DNA from: Anaeroplasmataceae bacterium
GTDB lineage: Bacteria; Bacillota_I; Bacilli_A; Acholeplasmatales; Anaeroplasmataceae
DNA length: 34,553 nucleotides
Assembly: GCA_020025015.1 (NCBI GenBank)
Contig: JAHHSV010000012.1
Location: 1-34,553, forward strand
Direction of reading: 5' to 3'
Numbering within the stretch: position 1 is the first letter of the stretch; the number at the start of each line of letters is the position of its first letter. Shown here in pieces: positions 1-8,355 of the stretch. The translations under genes were made by a program, and so were the position numbers. The notes under the pieces are model-generated. The model saw only the letters and a program-made list of their open reading frames with translations. It ran no database searches and was not told the origin of the DNA.

Positions 1-11
1 CACTTTCCCTA

Positions 12-39
12 TTGCAAAGAAAAACAAGAATGGTAAAAT
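12..39 (+). promoter_or_regulatory. possible promoter of the glycerol operon
   Basis: TTGCAA (12-17) and TAAAAT (34-39) are separated by 16 bp and lie about 50 bp before glpK. A likely ribosome binding site, AAAGGTG, follows near 74-80. The window edge cuts off what lies upstream, so glpK could instead be read from an earlier promoter. A short open frame ending at the TAA at 34-36 could be the tail of an upstream gene, but too little is present to tell. Confidence 0.3.
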
Positions 40-89
40 TAAATTAGATATAAATAATTACGATAATTTAATAGAAAGGTGTAGTTTTT

Positions 90-1586
90 ATGAAGAAATA
101 TATTTTGGCCTTAGACCAAGGAACCACATCGACTAGAGCCATTTTATTTGACAAAAACGGTAATAATGTTTGTAGTGCTCAGCAGGAGTTTTCCCAAATT
201 TTTCCCTATAGCGGTTGGGTAGAGCATGATCCATTAGAAATATGGTCAAGTGTGGTTGATGTAATGTCATCTGTTATGATTAAAAAAGGCATAACAGCAG
301 AGGCAATTGAGGCGATTGGTATTACTAATCAGCGTGAAACAACAGTTTTATGGGATAAGGAAACTAAAGAACCGGTTTATAATGCGATTGTATGGCAATC
401 ACGTCAAAGTAAGGATATTGCAGAAAAGCTAATTAATGATGGCTATAGTGAAATGATTCACGATAAGACGGGTTTAATTATTAACCCTTATTTTAGTGCG
501 ACTAAGATTCGTTGGATTATTGATAATATTCCTGGAGTTAAGGAATTAATGGATGAGGATAGATTATTATTTGGTACTATCGATACCTGGTTAATTTATA
601 AGCTAACGAATGGTAAGGTTCACGCTACTGATTATACTAATGCAAGTAGAACTATGCTATTTAATATAAATACCTTAGAGTGGGATCAAGAGATTTTAGA
701 TATTTTAGGAATTAAAAAGAGTATTTTACCTGAGGTTAAATCCTCAAGTGAATTCTTTGGCTGTGCTGAACAGCTTTCACCATTTGGCGCCGTAAGAGAA
801 ATTCCAATTACTGGAGTTGCAGGTGATCAAAATGCATCTTTATTTGGTCATTGCTGCTTCACTAAGGGTGAGGCTAAGAATACCTATGGTACAGGCTGCT
901 TTATGCTAATGAATACAGGCTCTGAGCCAGTTTATTCAAAGAATGGTTTATTAACAACTATTGCTTGGGGCTTAGATGGTAATATTACCTATGCGCTTGA
1001 GGGATCTGTCTTTGTTGGTGGTAGTGTTGTTCAGTGGATTAGAGATGGCTTAAGAATGATTAAGCATGCCAGTGATACTGAAAATTATGCTATAAAGGTT
1101 AATGATACCAATGGTGTTTATGTTGTACCTGCCTTTACTGGTCTTGGTACACCCTATTGGGATGATGATGCTAGAGGTGCTATCTTTGGTTTAACTAGAG
1201 GCACCACCAAGGAACACTTTATAAGGGCCATTTTAGAGTCGATAGCCTACCAGAGTAAAGATGTTATGGAGGTTATGAAAGAAGAGGCTAGCACCCCTTT
1301 AAAATGCTTATACGCTGATGGTGGAGCTACAGCTAATAATTTCTTAATGCAATTCCAGGCTGATATTCTAGGAACTGATGTAAGGATGCCTAAGGTTAGT
1401 GAAACTACAGCCTTAGGTGCAGCCTATTTAGCAGGCTTAGCAGTTGGCTTTTATGATTCAATAGAAGAGATTAAAAATAGTCATTCAATTATTCAGGAAT
1501 ATAAGCCTAATATGAAGGCTAAGTATCGTAATGAGCTTTATCGCGGCTGGAAGAAGGCTATTAAGGCTACAAGGAGGTTTAAGTAG
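90..1586 (+). CDS. glpK: glycerol kinase
   Basis: Glycerol kinase phosphorylates glycerol to sn-glycerol-3-phosphate in the cytoplasm using ATP. The 498-residue length is normal for the family. The N-terminal phosphate loop of the FGGY sugar-kinase fold (ALDQGTTSTRAILFD) begins near residue 7. GITNQRETT lies near 77-86, the TGVAGDQNASLFGH segment with the catalytic Asp is near 240-252, and GLGTPYWDDDARGAIFGLTRG is near 355. The C-terminal ETTALGAAYLAGLA is the FGGY signature. Just before it the sequence reads V-R-M-P where many GlpKs have V-x-R-P, a small deviation. It is the first gene of a tight operon: the next start is 2 nt after its stop, and the following flavoproteins would oxidise its product. 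No glpF is present inside the window. Identification is secure. Confidence 0.97.
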   Translation: MKKYILALDQGTTSTRAILFDKNGNNVCSAQQEFSQIFPYSGWVEHDPLEIWSSVVDVMSSVMIKKGITAEAIEAIGITNQRETTVLWDKETKEPVYNAIVWQSRQSKDIAEKLINDGYSEMIHDKTGLIINPYFSATKIRWIIDNIPGVKELMDEDRLLFGTIDTWLIYKLTNGKVHATDYTNASRTMLFNINTLEWDQEILDILGIKKSILPEVKSSSEFFGCAEQLSPFGAVREIPITGVAGDQNASLFGHCCFTKGEAKNTYGTGCFMLMNTGSEPVYSKNGLLTTIAWGLDGNITYALEGSVFVGGSVVQWIRDGLRMIKHASDTENYAIKVNDTNGVYVVPAFTGLGTPYWDDDARGAIFGLTRGTTKEHFIRAILESIAYQSKDVMEVMKEEASTPLKCLYADGGATANNFLMQFQADILGTDVRMPKVSETTALGAAYLAGLAVGFYDSIEEIKNSHSIIQEYKPNMKAKYRNELYRGWKKAIKATRRFK

Positions 1587-1588
1587 TA

Positions 1589-3022
1589 ATGGATAAGGTT
1601 ATTATAATTGGGGCGGGAGTTATTGGTTCTGCGATTGCTCGTGAGCTTTCACGCTATCAGCTTGACATTAGAGTTATCGAAAGGGAGTCTGATGTTTGTG
1701 AGGTAACCTCAATGGCTAATAGTGCCATAATTCATAGTGGCTATGATCCAAAGCCTGGAACACTTAAGGCTAAGTTAAATGTTTTAGGTAATCAAATGTT
1801 TGATAAGCTAAGCGGGGAGCTAGGCTTTGAGTTTGAAAGAATTGGTAGCTTAACCGTTGCCTTAAATGAAGAGGATTTAGCTACGCTTAAGGAGCTTCAA
1901 AGCTTAGGTTTAGAAAATGGTGTTGAAACTGAAATTTTAAATCATGATGAATCCTTAAGGCTTGAGCCTTTCTTAAATCCAGAGGTGAAATATACCTTAT
2001 TTGCTAAAACCTGTGGCATTGTAAATCCGTTTGAATATACCGTTGCCTTAATGGAAAATGCTATGGATAATGGAGTAAAGCTAAATTTAAATGAAGAGGT
2101 TATTGGTATTACTAAGGAAGAAAACCATTATTTAGTTAAGACTACTAAGAGCGTTTATGAGGCTGATATTGTCATCAATGCGGCAGGCTTAGGTAGTGGT
2201 AAAATAGCAGAAATGATTGGTAATGATACTATTAAAATTACTCCTCGTAAGGGTGAATATTTTGTCTTAGATCATTTTTCTTATCCTTATGTAACCCATA
2301 CAATTTTCCCATTACCTAGTAAAAAGGGTAAAGGAATTTTAGTAACTCCAACTACTCATGGTAATTATTTAGTAGGACCATCTAGTGAGGTTGTTTTAGA
2401 GGATGATGATTTTAGTACAGACACTACGACCTTAAATAATGTTAGAGAAAGTGCTAAAACAGTTGTTAGTAGCATTCCTTTTGGTGAAACAATTAGAAGC
2501 TTTTCAGGCTTACGTTCAACACCAAGCACCCATGATTTTATCATTTGTGAGGATGAAAATTTTAAAGGCTTTTATCACGCAGCTGGTATTGAATCACCAG
2601 GCCTTGCTTCAAGCTATGCTATTGCAAAATATTTAATTGATATAATTAAGGAAAGCCATAATTTTGGCTTAAATAAGGGATTTAATCCTATTCGTAGACC
2701 ATTTATTAAGCTTAATAAAATGTCTATGGAAGAGCGTAATGAATATTATAAAAGGGATAAGCGCTTTGCCCATTTGATTTGTCGCTGTGAAAGGATTAGT
2801 GAAGGAGAAATTCTTGATTGTATTAATCGTAATTGTGGAGCAATGACAATTAGGGGTGTAAAAAAAAGAATTAGACCAGGATTTGGTAAGTGCCAGGGTG
2901 GCTTTTGTGAAAGTCATGTTTTAGCGTTACTTGCTAAAGAGCTAAAGCGTGATCCTAAGGATATTAGATATGGTAATTTAGATTCAGTTATCCTTAAATA
3001 TAATTCAAAGGAGGATGACTAA
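1589..3022 (+). CDS. glycerol-3-phosphate dehydrogenase-like FAD oxidoreductase with BFD-type [2Fe-2S] tail
   Basis: This DAO-family flavoprotein starts with the FAD-binding GAGVIG Rossmann motif (residues 8-13) and resembles the GlpA/LhgO group. It probably oxidises glycerol-3-phosphate to dihydroxyacetone phosphate. The C-terminal ~80 residues form a BFD-like [2Fe-2S] domain: Cys398 and Cys400 (C-R-C), then Cys435 and Cys440 (C-x4-C). A ferredoxin-type tail fits an enzyme that passes electrons to partner proteins rather than to oxygen. It sits between glpK and a second flavoprotein plus a DUF1667 protein, an arrangement common in anaerobic Bacillota and Thermotogae. The start is the ATG 2 nt after glpK, with GGAGG about 11 nt upstream. 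2-hydroxyglutarate dehydrogenase activity is a family alternative, but the operon argues for glycerol-3-phosphate. Confidence 0.88.
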   Translation: MDKVIIIGAGVIGSAIARELSRYQLDIRVIERESDVCEVTSMANSAIIHSGYDPKPGTLKAKLNVLGNQMFDKLSGELGFEFERIGSLTVALNEEDLATLKELQSLGLENGVETEILNHDESLRLEPFLNPEVKYTLFAKTCGIVNPFEYTVALMENAMDNGVKLNLNEEVIGITKEENHYLVKTTKSVYEADIVINAAGLGSGKIAEMIGNDTIKITPRKGEYFVLDHFSYPYVTHTIFPLPSKKGKGILVTPTTHGNYLVGPSSEVVLEDDDFSTDTTTLNNVRESAKTVVSSIPFGETIRSFSGLRSTPSTHDFIICEDENFKGFYHAAGIESPGLASSYAIAKYLIDIIKESHNFGLNKGFNPIRRPFIKLNKMSMEERNEYYKRDKRFAHLICRCERISEGEILDCINRNCGAMTIRGVKKRIRPGFGKCQGGFCESHVLALLAKELKRDPKDIRYGNLDSVILKYNSKEDD

Positions 3023-3023
3023 A

Positions 3024-4277
3024 ATGCAAGAATATGATTTAGTAGTTATTGGTGGTGGCTCTGGTGGTATGGCTGCCGCAATCAGTGCTTATGATAAGGG
3101 AGTTAGAAGCATTCTAATTTTAGAGCGTGATTCAAGCCTTGGAGGAATCCTTTTACAATGTATTCATACAGGCTTTGGCTTGGAGATTTTTAAAGAGGAA
3201 TTAAGTGGTCCTGAATTTGCTTATCGTCTAGAAAGCAAGGTTAAGGAAAGAGGTATTCAATATAAGCTTAATACCTTAGTTTTAAATGTTACTAAAAATA
3301 AAGAAATTTATTATACAAATGAAGCTGATGGCTACCAAGTTATTAAGGCTAAGAGTATTGTTATGGCTACTGGCTGTAGTGAAAGAACTCGCGGTGCTAT
3401 TTCTATTCCAGGTGATAGACCTACCGGCGTTATGACTGCTGGTCTTGCCCAAAAGTATTTAAATATTGATGGCTATTTAGTTGGTAAGAAGGTCTTTATT
3501 TTAGGTAGTGGAGACATTGGCTTAATTATGGCTCGTCGTATGACCTTAGAGGGTGCTCAGGTTATGGGTGTCGCGGAATTAATGCCTTATTCTAATGGCT
3601 TAAATCGTAATATTGCTCAGTGCTTAAATGATTTTAATATTCCTTTATATTTATCTCATACTGTTACTAATATTAAGGGTAAGGGAAGATTAGAGGAAAT
3701 TGAAATTAGTGAGGTTGATGCTAAGCTTAATCCAATTAAGGGTACGGAAAAAGCCTTTAAGGTTGATACCCTATTATTATCAGTTGGCTTAATTCCTTCT
3801 AATGATTTATTAAATGAGCTAGGGGTTAAAATGAATCCTAAAACTAAGGGTGCTTTAGTAAATGAGGCCTTAGAGTGTAATATTCCTGGTATTTTCTGTT
3901 GTGGTAATTCCTTACATGTTCATGATTTAGTTGACTTTGTAACTAAAGAGGGCTTTAGAGCAGGTGAATCGGTTAGCCGTTATTTAAATGGTGATATCAC
4001 CTCTTGTACTGAGGTGATTGAATGTCTACCTGGTGATGGTATTGGCTATACAGTTCCTGCTATATTACGTAGGACTAATTTAGAGCCTAAGGTTACCTTT
4101 AACTTTAGAGTTCGTAAGCCATATAAGAATGCAGAAATTGTTATTACCTTTAATGGTAAGGTTATTAAGAAGGTTAAAAAGGCTGTTTTACTTCCAGCTG
4201 AAATGGTAAGCTTAGCTTTAGAAAGCAGCTTACTTGATAGTAATACAGGTAGCTTAGAATTTAAGGTGGTGGAATAA
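3024..4277 (+). CDS. NAD(P)/FAD-dependent oxidoreductase of the glycerol operon
   Basis: This is a two-dinucleotide-fold oxidoreductase with an FAD motif GGGSGGMAAA at its N-terminus and a second nucleotide motif (FILGSGDIGLIMARRM) near residue 160, the layout of pyridine nucleotide-disulfide reductase-like proteins. ATGCSERTRG before the second fold is typical of the group found with GlpA-like proteins. It probably takes electrons from the preceding dehydrogenase to NAD(P) or another carrier. I prefer the ATG at 3024 to the in-frame ATG at 3015: the Shine-Dalgarno AAAGGAGG at 3007-3014 abuts 3015 directly but stands 9 nt from 3024. The 3024 start also falls just after the previous gene's stop at 3020-3022. 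The stop shares one base with the next ATG (TAATG), suggesting translational coupling. Confidence 0.88.
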   Translation: MQEYDLVVIGGGSGGMAAAISAYDKGVRSILILERDSSLGGILLQCIHTGFGLEIFKEELSGPEFAYRLESKVKERGIQYKLNTLVLNVTKNKEIYYTNEADGYQVIKAKSIVMATGCSERTRGAISIPGDRPTGVMTAGLAQKYLNIDGYLVGKKVFILGSGDIGLIMARRMTLEGAQVMGVAELMPYSNGLNRNIAQCLNDFNIPLYLSHTVTNIKGKGRLEEIEISEVDAKLNPIKGTEKAFKVDTLLLSVGLIPSNDLLNELGVKMNPKTKGALVNEALECNIPGIFCCGNSLHVHDLVDFVTKEGFRAGESVSRYLNGDITSCTEVIECLPGDGIGYTVPAILRRTNLEPKVTFNFRVRKPYKNAEIVITFNGKVIKKVKKAVLLPAEMVSLALESSLLDSNTGSLEFKVVE

Positions 4278-4633
4278 TGGAAGGAAAAATTAGAGAATTT
4301 ACATGTATAGTTTGTCCAAGAGGCTGTCACCTAGTTATTGATGATAAGCTAAACGTTACAGGTAATACCTGTAATAGAGGTAAGGAATATGCGATTAATG
4401 AGGTTACAAACCCAATGCGTAATATTACCTCTACGGTTAAAATTGAATCAAAATTAGTTAATAGATTACCGGTTAAAACTAGTAATAATATCCCTAAGGG
4501 TAAGATGTTTTTAGTAATGAAGGAATTAAACAAGGTTAGTGTTAAGGCTCCAATCAAAATGAATGAGGTAATAATTTCTAATGTCTTAGGCTTAGGGGTC
4601 GATATTATCGCAACAAGGGATGTAGCTGAATAA
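4277..4633 (+). CDS. DUF1667 cysteine-rich protein of the glycerol operon
   Basis: This 118-residue cytoplasmic protein has a four-cysteine N-terminus, C-x2-C-P-R-G-C followed by C-N-R-G, typical of DUF1667. Four cysteines in this pattern suggest a metal or iron-sulfur site, but no biochemical role is established that I can name. It overlaps the preceding flavoprotein by one base and closes the operon. This conserved position next to GlpA-like dehydrogenases makes an electron-transfer or assembly partner role likely, by inference. The C-terminal half (V-K-A-P-I-K-M-N-E-V near residue 90) is the conserved second block of the family. Confidence 0.85.
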   Translation: MEGKIREFTCIVCPRGCHLVIDDKLNVTGNTCNRGKEYAINEVTNPMRNITSTVKIESKLVNRLPVKTSNNIPKGKMFLVMKELNKVSVKAPIKMNEVIISNVLGLGVDIIATRDVAE

Positions 4634-4687
4634 TTGATTAAGGGAATAGAATTTCTATTTTCTTTTTCTTTCTTAAGGATAATTAAA

Positions 4688-4716
4688 TTGCAATTGGTTA
4701 GGTTTTACTATAAAAT
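4688..4716 (+). promoter_or_regulatory. promoter of the pseudouridine synthase gene
   Basis: TTGCAA (4688-4693) is separated by 17 bp from TAAAAT (4711-4716). The start codon at 4742 follows after AGAGGG at 4731-4736. Its presence shows why the region 4634-4741 is leader rather than coding sequence. A weak hairpin with a T-rich tail just before it (about 4650-4680) may end the glycerol operon, but it is not convincing. Confidence 0.55.
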
Positions 4717-4741
4717 AGGTATGTTAGAAAAGAGGGATAAT

Positions 4742-5662
4742 ATGCCAGCTAACCAGCATGAACAAAAAATAATAATTACCGCTTCTTATGTTGTAAAAAG
4801 AAGTGATACCTTATTAGAATTTTTATTAAAAAAATGTAATACCTCAAGAAATAATGTTAAGAATCTTTTGGCTCATCATCAGGTATTAGTAAATGGTACT
4901 ATGGTAAGTCAATTTGATTTTCCTTTAGCTAAGGATGATGAAATTAAAATAGCTAAGAATCCAGTTAATGTCGAAGAAAAGAAGCTTGCTAAGCGTGAAA
5001 GAGTTAGAAGACCTCATATTGAGCTTTTATATGAGGATGATGACTTTATCGCTATTAGTAAGCCTGAGGGCCTATTAGCGGTTGAATCTGATAATGAGCA
5101 CGCTGAGACTGCCTATAATTACGTTATGGAGTATTTACAATATAATAGTAAGCAGGCTCGACCATTTGTTATCCACCGTATTGATAAGGAAACTAGTGGA
5201 GTATTAGTATTTGCTAAAAATGCAAAGGTACAATCCGCAATCAGACTTAATTGGAATTCCTTAGTAAAGCGTCGTGAATACACTGTCGTTGTTGAAGGAA
5301 AAATGGAAGCAAAGTCAGGAAGAGTTGTGACCTATCTTGATCAAAATCAAAACAATTTAATGTTTGTAACAAGAGATAATACTAAGCAAAAGGCCATAAC
5401 CAATTATGAGGTTTTAAAGGAAAATAATAAGTATTCCTTATTAAGAGTTTTACTAGAAACTGGTCGTAAAAATCAAATAAGAGTACATATGCATTATCTT
5501 GGTCATCCAGTTGTTGGTGATGATAAATATTTAGCTAATGAGGATCCAATTAAGCGTCTAGGCTTACATGCTTCAATGATTGAATTTAAGCATCCATTTA
5601 AGGATAAAATCATTAGCGTTAAGGCTTCTATACCAGGAACCTTCAATAGCTTATTTAAGTAA
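4742..5662 (+). CDS. RluA-family 23S rRNA pseudouridine synthase
   Basis: This enzyme isomerises specific uridines in rRNA to pseudouridine. An S4-like RNA-binding domain covers roughly residues 18-65 of the chosen protein, with LLEFLLKK and the LVNG turn. The catalytic domain follows, with the family signature H145-R-I-D148-K-E-T-S-G, Asp148 being the nucleophile. RKNQIRVHMHYLGHPVVGD near residue 240 is the second conserved RluA block. At 306 residues it has the usual RluD-like length. An upstream in-frame TTG at 4634 would add 36 hydrophobic residues, but that stretch holds a promoter and lacks a ribosome site. The ATG at 4742 has AGAGGG 5 nt ahead and was chosen. The exact target uridines cannot be told from sequence, so no symbol is given. 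Confidence 0.92.
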   Translation: MPANQHEQKIIITASYVVKRSDTLLEFLLKKCNTSRNNVKNLLAHHQVLVNGTMVSQFDFPLAKDDEIKIAKNPVNVEEKKLAKRERVRRPHIELLYEDDDFIAISKPEGLLAVESDNEHAETAYNYVMEYLQYNSKQARPFVIHRIDKETSGVLVFAKNAKVQSAIRLNWNSLVKRREYTVVVEGKMEAKSGRVVTYLDQNQNNLMFVTRDNTKQKAITNYEVLKENNKYSLLRVLLETGRKNQIRVHMHYLGHPVVGDDKYLANEDPIKRLGLHASMIEFKHPFKDKIISVKASIPGTFNSLFK

Positions 5663-5666
5663 TAAA

Positions 5667-5718
5667 ACTGTAAAATAGCGACTATTAATTAAAGATAGCC
5701 GTTATTTTGCAGTTTTTT
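5667..5718 (+). terminator. intrinsic terminator after the pseudouridine synthase gene
   Basis: The arms 5667-5680 and about 5699-5712 pair over 14 bp, including two G-U pairs, with an extra CTAT/ATAG pairing inside. Six T residues follow (5713-5718). Confidence 0.85.
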
Positions 5719-5730
5719 ATTTTGAAGGCC

Positions 5731-5759
5731 TTACTAAAATTAGTTATTTAATTTATAAT
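5731..5759 (+). promoter_or_regulatory. promoter of the ABC importer genes
   Basis: A consensus TATAAT (5754-5759) lies 17 bp after TTACTA (5731-5736). The lipoprotein gene starts at 5788, with GGAG near 5776. Confidence 0.55.
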
Positions 5760-5787
5760 ATTTATATGTTAGTTTGGAGTTGATGCT

Positions 5788-6729
5788 ATGAAAAAAATTA
5801 TCGTTTTATTATTGGGCGCTTTAGCAATATTTGGTCTTACAAGCTGTAAGGAAGAAGAAAAGGTTATTAAAATAGTTACCCCAGGTGGAGCGCCTTTAAT
5901 GACTCAGGTGGGAATTTATGATAGAAGCCAAAATGAAGAGTTCACTATTGCCGGCTACAAGGTTAGCTTAACTACTGTTGGAGGTCCTGATCAAATTAAG
6001 GCTGCCTTTGGTAGTAAGGATTATGATCTAATTATTTCTCCTGTAAATATTGGTGCTGCTATGTATAGAAGTAAGCAGGAATATTTATATGCAGCTAATA
6101 TTACTAGTGGAAATATCTTTTTAGCATCAACTAGTAAATTAGAAAGCTATGCGGATTTAAAGGATAAGAAGATTGTAATTTTTGGTAAGGGCACAATTAA
6201 TGAAACAGCTTTAAAGCTTGTTTTAGAAAACAAGGGTATTAATCAAGAGCTTGACTATTTAGCATCAGCTAAGGATACTAACGCTAAGCTTATTGCTGAT
6301 AAGGATCCTGATACAGTTTATTTAGTTGCTGAGCCTGCCTTAACGGCAGCTAAGGCTAAGCTTAAGCAGGCTGGTAAGATGGTTTATATACTTGATATAG
6401 TTTCTGAATATGAAAAGCTAAAGGGTATTGATTTTGTCCAGGCTGGTATATTTGCTAAAAAGGAGATAGCTTTAGATTTCTTAAACGAATATTTAGCTTT
6501 AGTTGAAGCTGATATTAATAGCTACAATTCTAATAGTGAAAATCTTACTAGAATCTTAGATAAATATCTTAAGGAAGATGGAACTAGCCTATTAGGCTTT
6601 CCTCCTTCAAAAATAGTTAGTAAGGCCTTAAAGGGCTGTAATTTAAATTTTATTAAGGGTAAGGCTGCAAAAAAATCATTAGAGGTTATAGTTGGTGGTG
6701 ATCAATTAGGTGAAGAATTCTATTTATAA
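5788..6729 (+). CDS. substrate-binding lipoprotein of a NitT/TauT-type ABC importer
   Basis: A lipoprotein signal peptide is clear: MKK, a hydrophobic stretch, and the lipobox L-T-S-C with the acylated Cys at residue 20. The rest is a periplasmic-binding-protein type II fold of the SsuA/THI5/NMT1 kind. Indicators are IKIVTPGGAPLMTQ at the first strand, a Y-D-L-I-I-S-P-V segment near 90, and SYADLKDKKIVIFGKGT at the domain hinge. The mature protein would be anchored outside the membrane and feed the permease encoded next, whose GTG start overlaps this gene by 20 nt. The ligand cannot be assigned: relatives bind alkylsulfonates, nitrate, or thiamine and riboflavin precursors. No ATPase gene lies nearby. 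Confidence 0.87.
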   Translation: MKKIIVLLLGALAIFGLTSCKEEEKVIKIVTPGGAPLMTQVGIYDRSQNEEFTIAGYKVSLTTVGGPDQIKAAFGSKDYDLIISPVNIGAAMYRSKQEYLYAANITSGNIFLASTSKLESYADLKDKKIVIFGKGTINETALKLVLENKGINQELDYLASAKDTNAKLIADKDPDTVYLVAEPALTAAKAKLKQAGKMVYILDIVSEYEKLKGIDFVQAGIFAKKEIALDFLNEYLALVEADINSYNSNSENLTRILDKYLKEDGTSLLGFPPSKIVSKALKGCNLNFIKGKAAKKSLEVIVGGDQLGEEFYL

Positions 6730-7459
6730 GGGCTTAGTATATACCTTATCATTAGGAGTATTCTTACTATTTTTATATCTAGTTTATTGGCAAACTGATA
6801 ATGATATTTTGTTTCCTGCTCCTCATGATAGTATAAGTACCTTCTTCAATTTATTAGGAAAAGCCAATACCTACTTAGTTATTTTAGCTAGCTTAGGTAG
6901 GCTTATCTTAGCTATTATTATAAGCTTTTTAGTTGGTGGTATTTTGGGAATACTGGCGGTTAGATTTAGCTTTTTAGAATTATTTTTAAAGCCTTGGATT
7001 ACTATTTTTAGAAGCGTACCACTTGCTTCTATAATTGTAATTATTATGGTTTTATTAGGGCTTAATAATTCAATTTATTTAATTGTTATGCTAGTTTTAG
7101 CACCAATAAGCTATGAATCCTTTTTAAATGGTCTTAAGAGCTTAGATAGATACCAAATGATGGCGCTACGCTTAGATGGTGGCTATACCTTTAAAAGCTT
7201 GTTTAAGGTTGTATTACCTTTAGCCTATCCTTTTATTAAGGTTGCCTTTATTAGCTCAGTTGGCTTAGGTATTAAGGTTTTAATAATGGCTGAATTTATT
7301 TGCTATACGGATAATTCAATTGGCAGGTCAATTAAGATTGCGGCAGATAATTTGGAATACAATTATGTTTTTGCTTGGACCTTGATTGCATTATTATTTG
7401 ATTTAATTTTAGAGGGTATTCCTATTATTGCTTATAAGCTTAAAAATATAAAAAAATAG
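6710..7459 (+). CDS. ABC importer permease (SsuC/TauC-like)
   Basis: This 249-residue integral membrane protein has about six hydrophobic segments and a BPD_transp_1 domain. The cytoplasmic coupling (EAA-type) loop is visible as ALRLDGGYTFKSLFKVVLPLAYPF near residue 150, with the conserved Gly and L-P. It starts with GTG at 6710, overlapping the lipoprotein gene by 20 nt, which implies coupled translation. Its TAG stop (7457-7459) lies inside the left arm of the shared terminator. A complete importer also needs an ATP-binding subunit. None is adjacent, so it must be encoded elsewhere or be shared with another transporter. Confidence 0.87.
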   Translation: MKNSIYKGLVYTLSLGVFLLFLYLVYWQTDNDILFPAPHDSISTFFNLLGKANTYLVILASLGRLILAIIISFLVGGILGILAVRFSFLELFLKPWITIFRSVPLASIIVIIMVLLGLNNSIYLIVMLVLAPISYESFLNGLKSLDRYQMMALRLDGGYTFKSLFKVVLPLAYPFIKVAFISSVGLGIKVLIMAEFICYTDNSIGRSIKIAADNLEYNYVFAWTLIALLFDLILEGIPIIAYKLKNIKK

Positions 7460-7478
7460 CACGGCTGTGCTATTTTTT
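7451..7478. terminator. bidirectional terminator between permease and MerR genes
   Basis: A perfect 12-bp inverted repeat has arms 7451-7462 and 7467-7478 around the loop GGCT. One arm starts with six A and the other ends in six T, so it works on both strands. The TAG of the permease gene (7457-7459) and the stop of the minus-strand MerR gene (7470-7472) both lie within the arms. Confidence 0.9.
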
Positions 7479-8279
7479 ATTTACCCTAACTGATATTTTA
7501 GATATGTATTTATTAGGATCCTTTGAGGCCCAGGAACCAATTATTGTTTCTTCATAGAAGTAATTATCGACATCAACATTATTTTCTTTTATGTAGTCAC
7601 AAAAAATCTTATAGCCTTTATTTAAGGTATCTAGGCTTCCTTCGTGGTAGTAGGATAAATAGGTTCCACCTTCTTTTAAAACTGAATTTTTTTCCTTAGA
7701 AAGACATTTAGTATAGCAGGCTTGGGTACCATTAATTTCTCCTTTCATAATATCATTCTTTAATAGCCTTGTACCAGTTATGTATTCAATCTTTGCATAG
7801 TTTGAATGATGGATAGCATCAGTTAATAAAAGGGTATAGGTGAAATCATCAGTGTTAGTGCTAGTTTTAGAGAATGTTAAATATTCATCATGAAGCTCTT
7901 CAAATTTAATTTGGTTTTTGCAAGCAAGGGCTGTCTTAGCACCATTGCTTACAATCATTACGTTTTTCCTAATTAGCTTTAGCTGATCAATTCTTTTGTT
8001 AATTCGATTAAGCTGATTATCATAAACGGTTAGAATATTTTCTGGGCTTCGATTATTTAAATATTCCTTTATTTCACTAAGCTTCATACCAGCATCCTTT
8101 AAGTCTAGGATAGTATCTAGGGTATCATACTGATGAATATCATAGAAGCGATAGCCTTTTTCATTGACACAAGCCGGCTTAAACAAGTCTATATCATCAT
8201 AATGAAAGAGGGTATGCTTAGTTATACCGAATAAATTTGCAAATTCCTGAGTTGTTAAATAGTTTCTATTTTTTTTCAT
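7470..8279 (-). CDS. MerR-family regulator with effector-binding domain
   Basis: The N-terminal winged helix-turn-helix (TTQEFANLFGITKHTLFHYDD, residues 9-30, then GYRFYDIHQYDTL) is typical of MerR proteins. A dimerisation coiled coil runs over about residues 75-115. The C-terminal ~150 residues resemble the GyrI-like effector domain of BmrR-type multidrug sensors, including YLSYYHEGS and a single acidic-aromatic run near 240 that may bind cationic ligands. It is divergent from a MATE efflux gene, and the shared 77-bp gap holds a 19-bp-spacer promoter with a central dyad. It most likely activates the pump when a ligand binds and represses itself. The ribosome site AAGAGGTG precedes the ATG on the minus strand. 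The ligand is unknown. Confidence 0.9.
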   Translation of the reverse strand: MKKNRNYLTTQEFANLFGITKHTLFHYDDIDLFKPACVNEKGYRFYDIHQYDTLDTILDLKDAGMKLSEIKEYLNNRSPENILTVYDNQLNRINKRIDQLKLIRKNVMIVSNGAKTALACKNQIKFEELHDEYLTFSKTSTNTDDFTYTLLLTDAIHHSNYAKIEYITGTRLLKNDIMKGEINGTQACYTKCLSKEKNSVLKEGGTYLSYYHEGSLDTLNKGYKIFCDYIKENNVDVDNYFYEETIIGSWASKDPNKYISKISVRVNKK

Positions 8280-8290
8280 AAGTTCACCTC

Positions 8291-8321
8291 TTGACTATAG
8301 TGTTACACTATAGATTATACT
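8291..8321 (+). promoter_or_regulatory. MerR-type promoter of the MATE gene
   Basis: TTGACT (8291-8296) and TATACT (8316-8321) are separated by 19 bp instead of the normal 17. This is the hallmark of promoters that a MerR protein must distort to activate. The operator dyad lies in the spacer. Confidence 0.85.
8295..8313. promoter_or_regulatory. MerR operator dyad
   Basis: CTATAGTGTTACACTATAG is a perfect palindrome: 9-bp arms around a single T at 8304. It sits between the -35 and -10 boxes of the MATE promoter. It also lies just downstream of a minus-strand TATAAT (8319-8314) that could drive the MerR gene, so one bound dimer could activate one gene and repress the other. Confidence 0.88.
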
Positions 8322-8355
8322 ACTTAATGTAAGGTAAGAAAAGGAGGTTTTACTA

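Noticed and set aside
2..121. Possible end of an upstream gene overlapping glpK (frame 2)
   Set aside because: It would overlap glpK by 30 nt with no supporting motif. Too short to judge at the window edge.
2439..2917. Reading frames inside the glycerol-3-phosphate dehydrogenase-like gene, plus others on both strands inside long genes
   Set aside because: They lie wholly in other frames of well-supported genes, with no ribosome site or recognisable protein.
4634..4741. Upstream TTG start adding 36 residues to the pseudouridine synthase
   Set aside because: No ribosome site, and the stretch contains a -35/-10 promoter; the extra residues are unlike any RluA protein. The ATG at 4742 is better.
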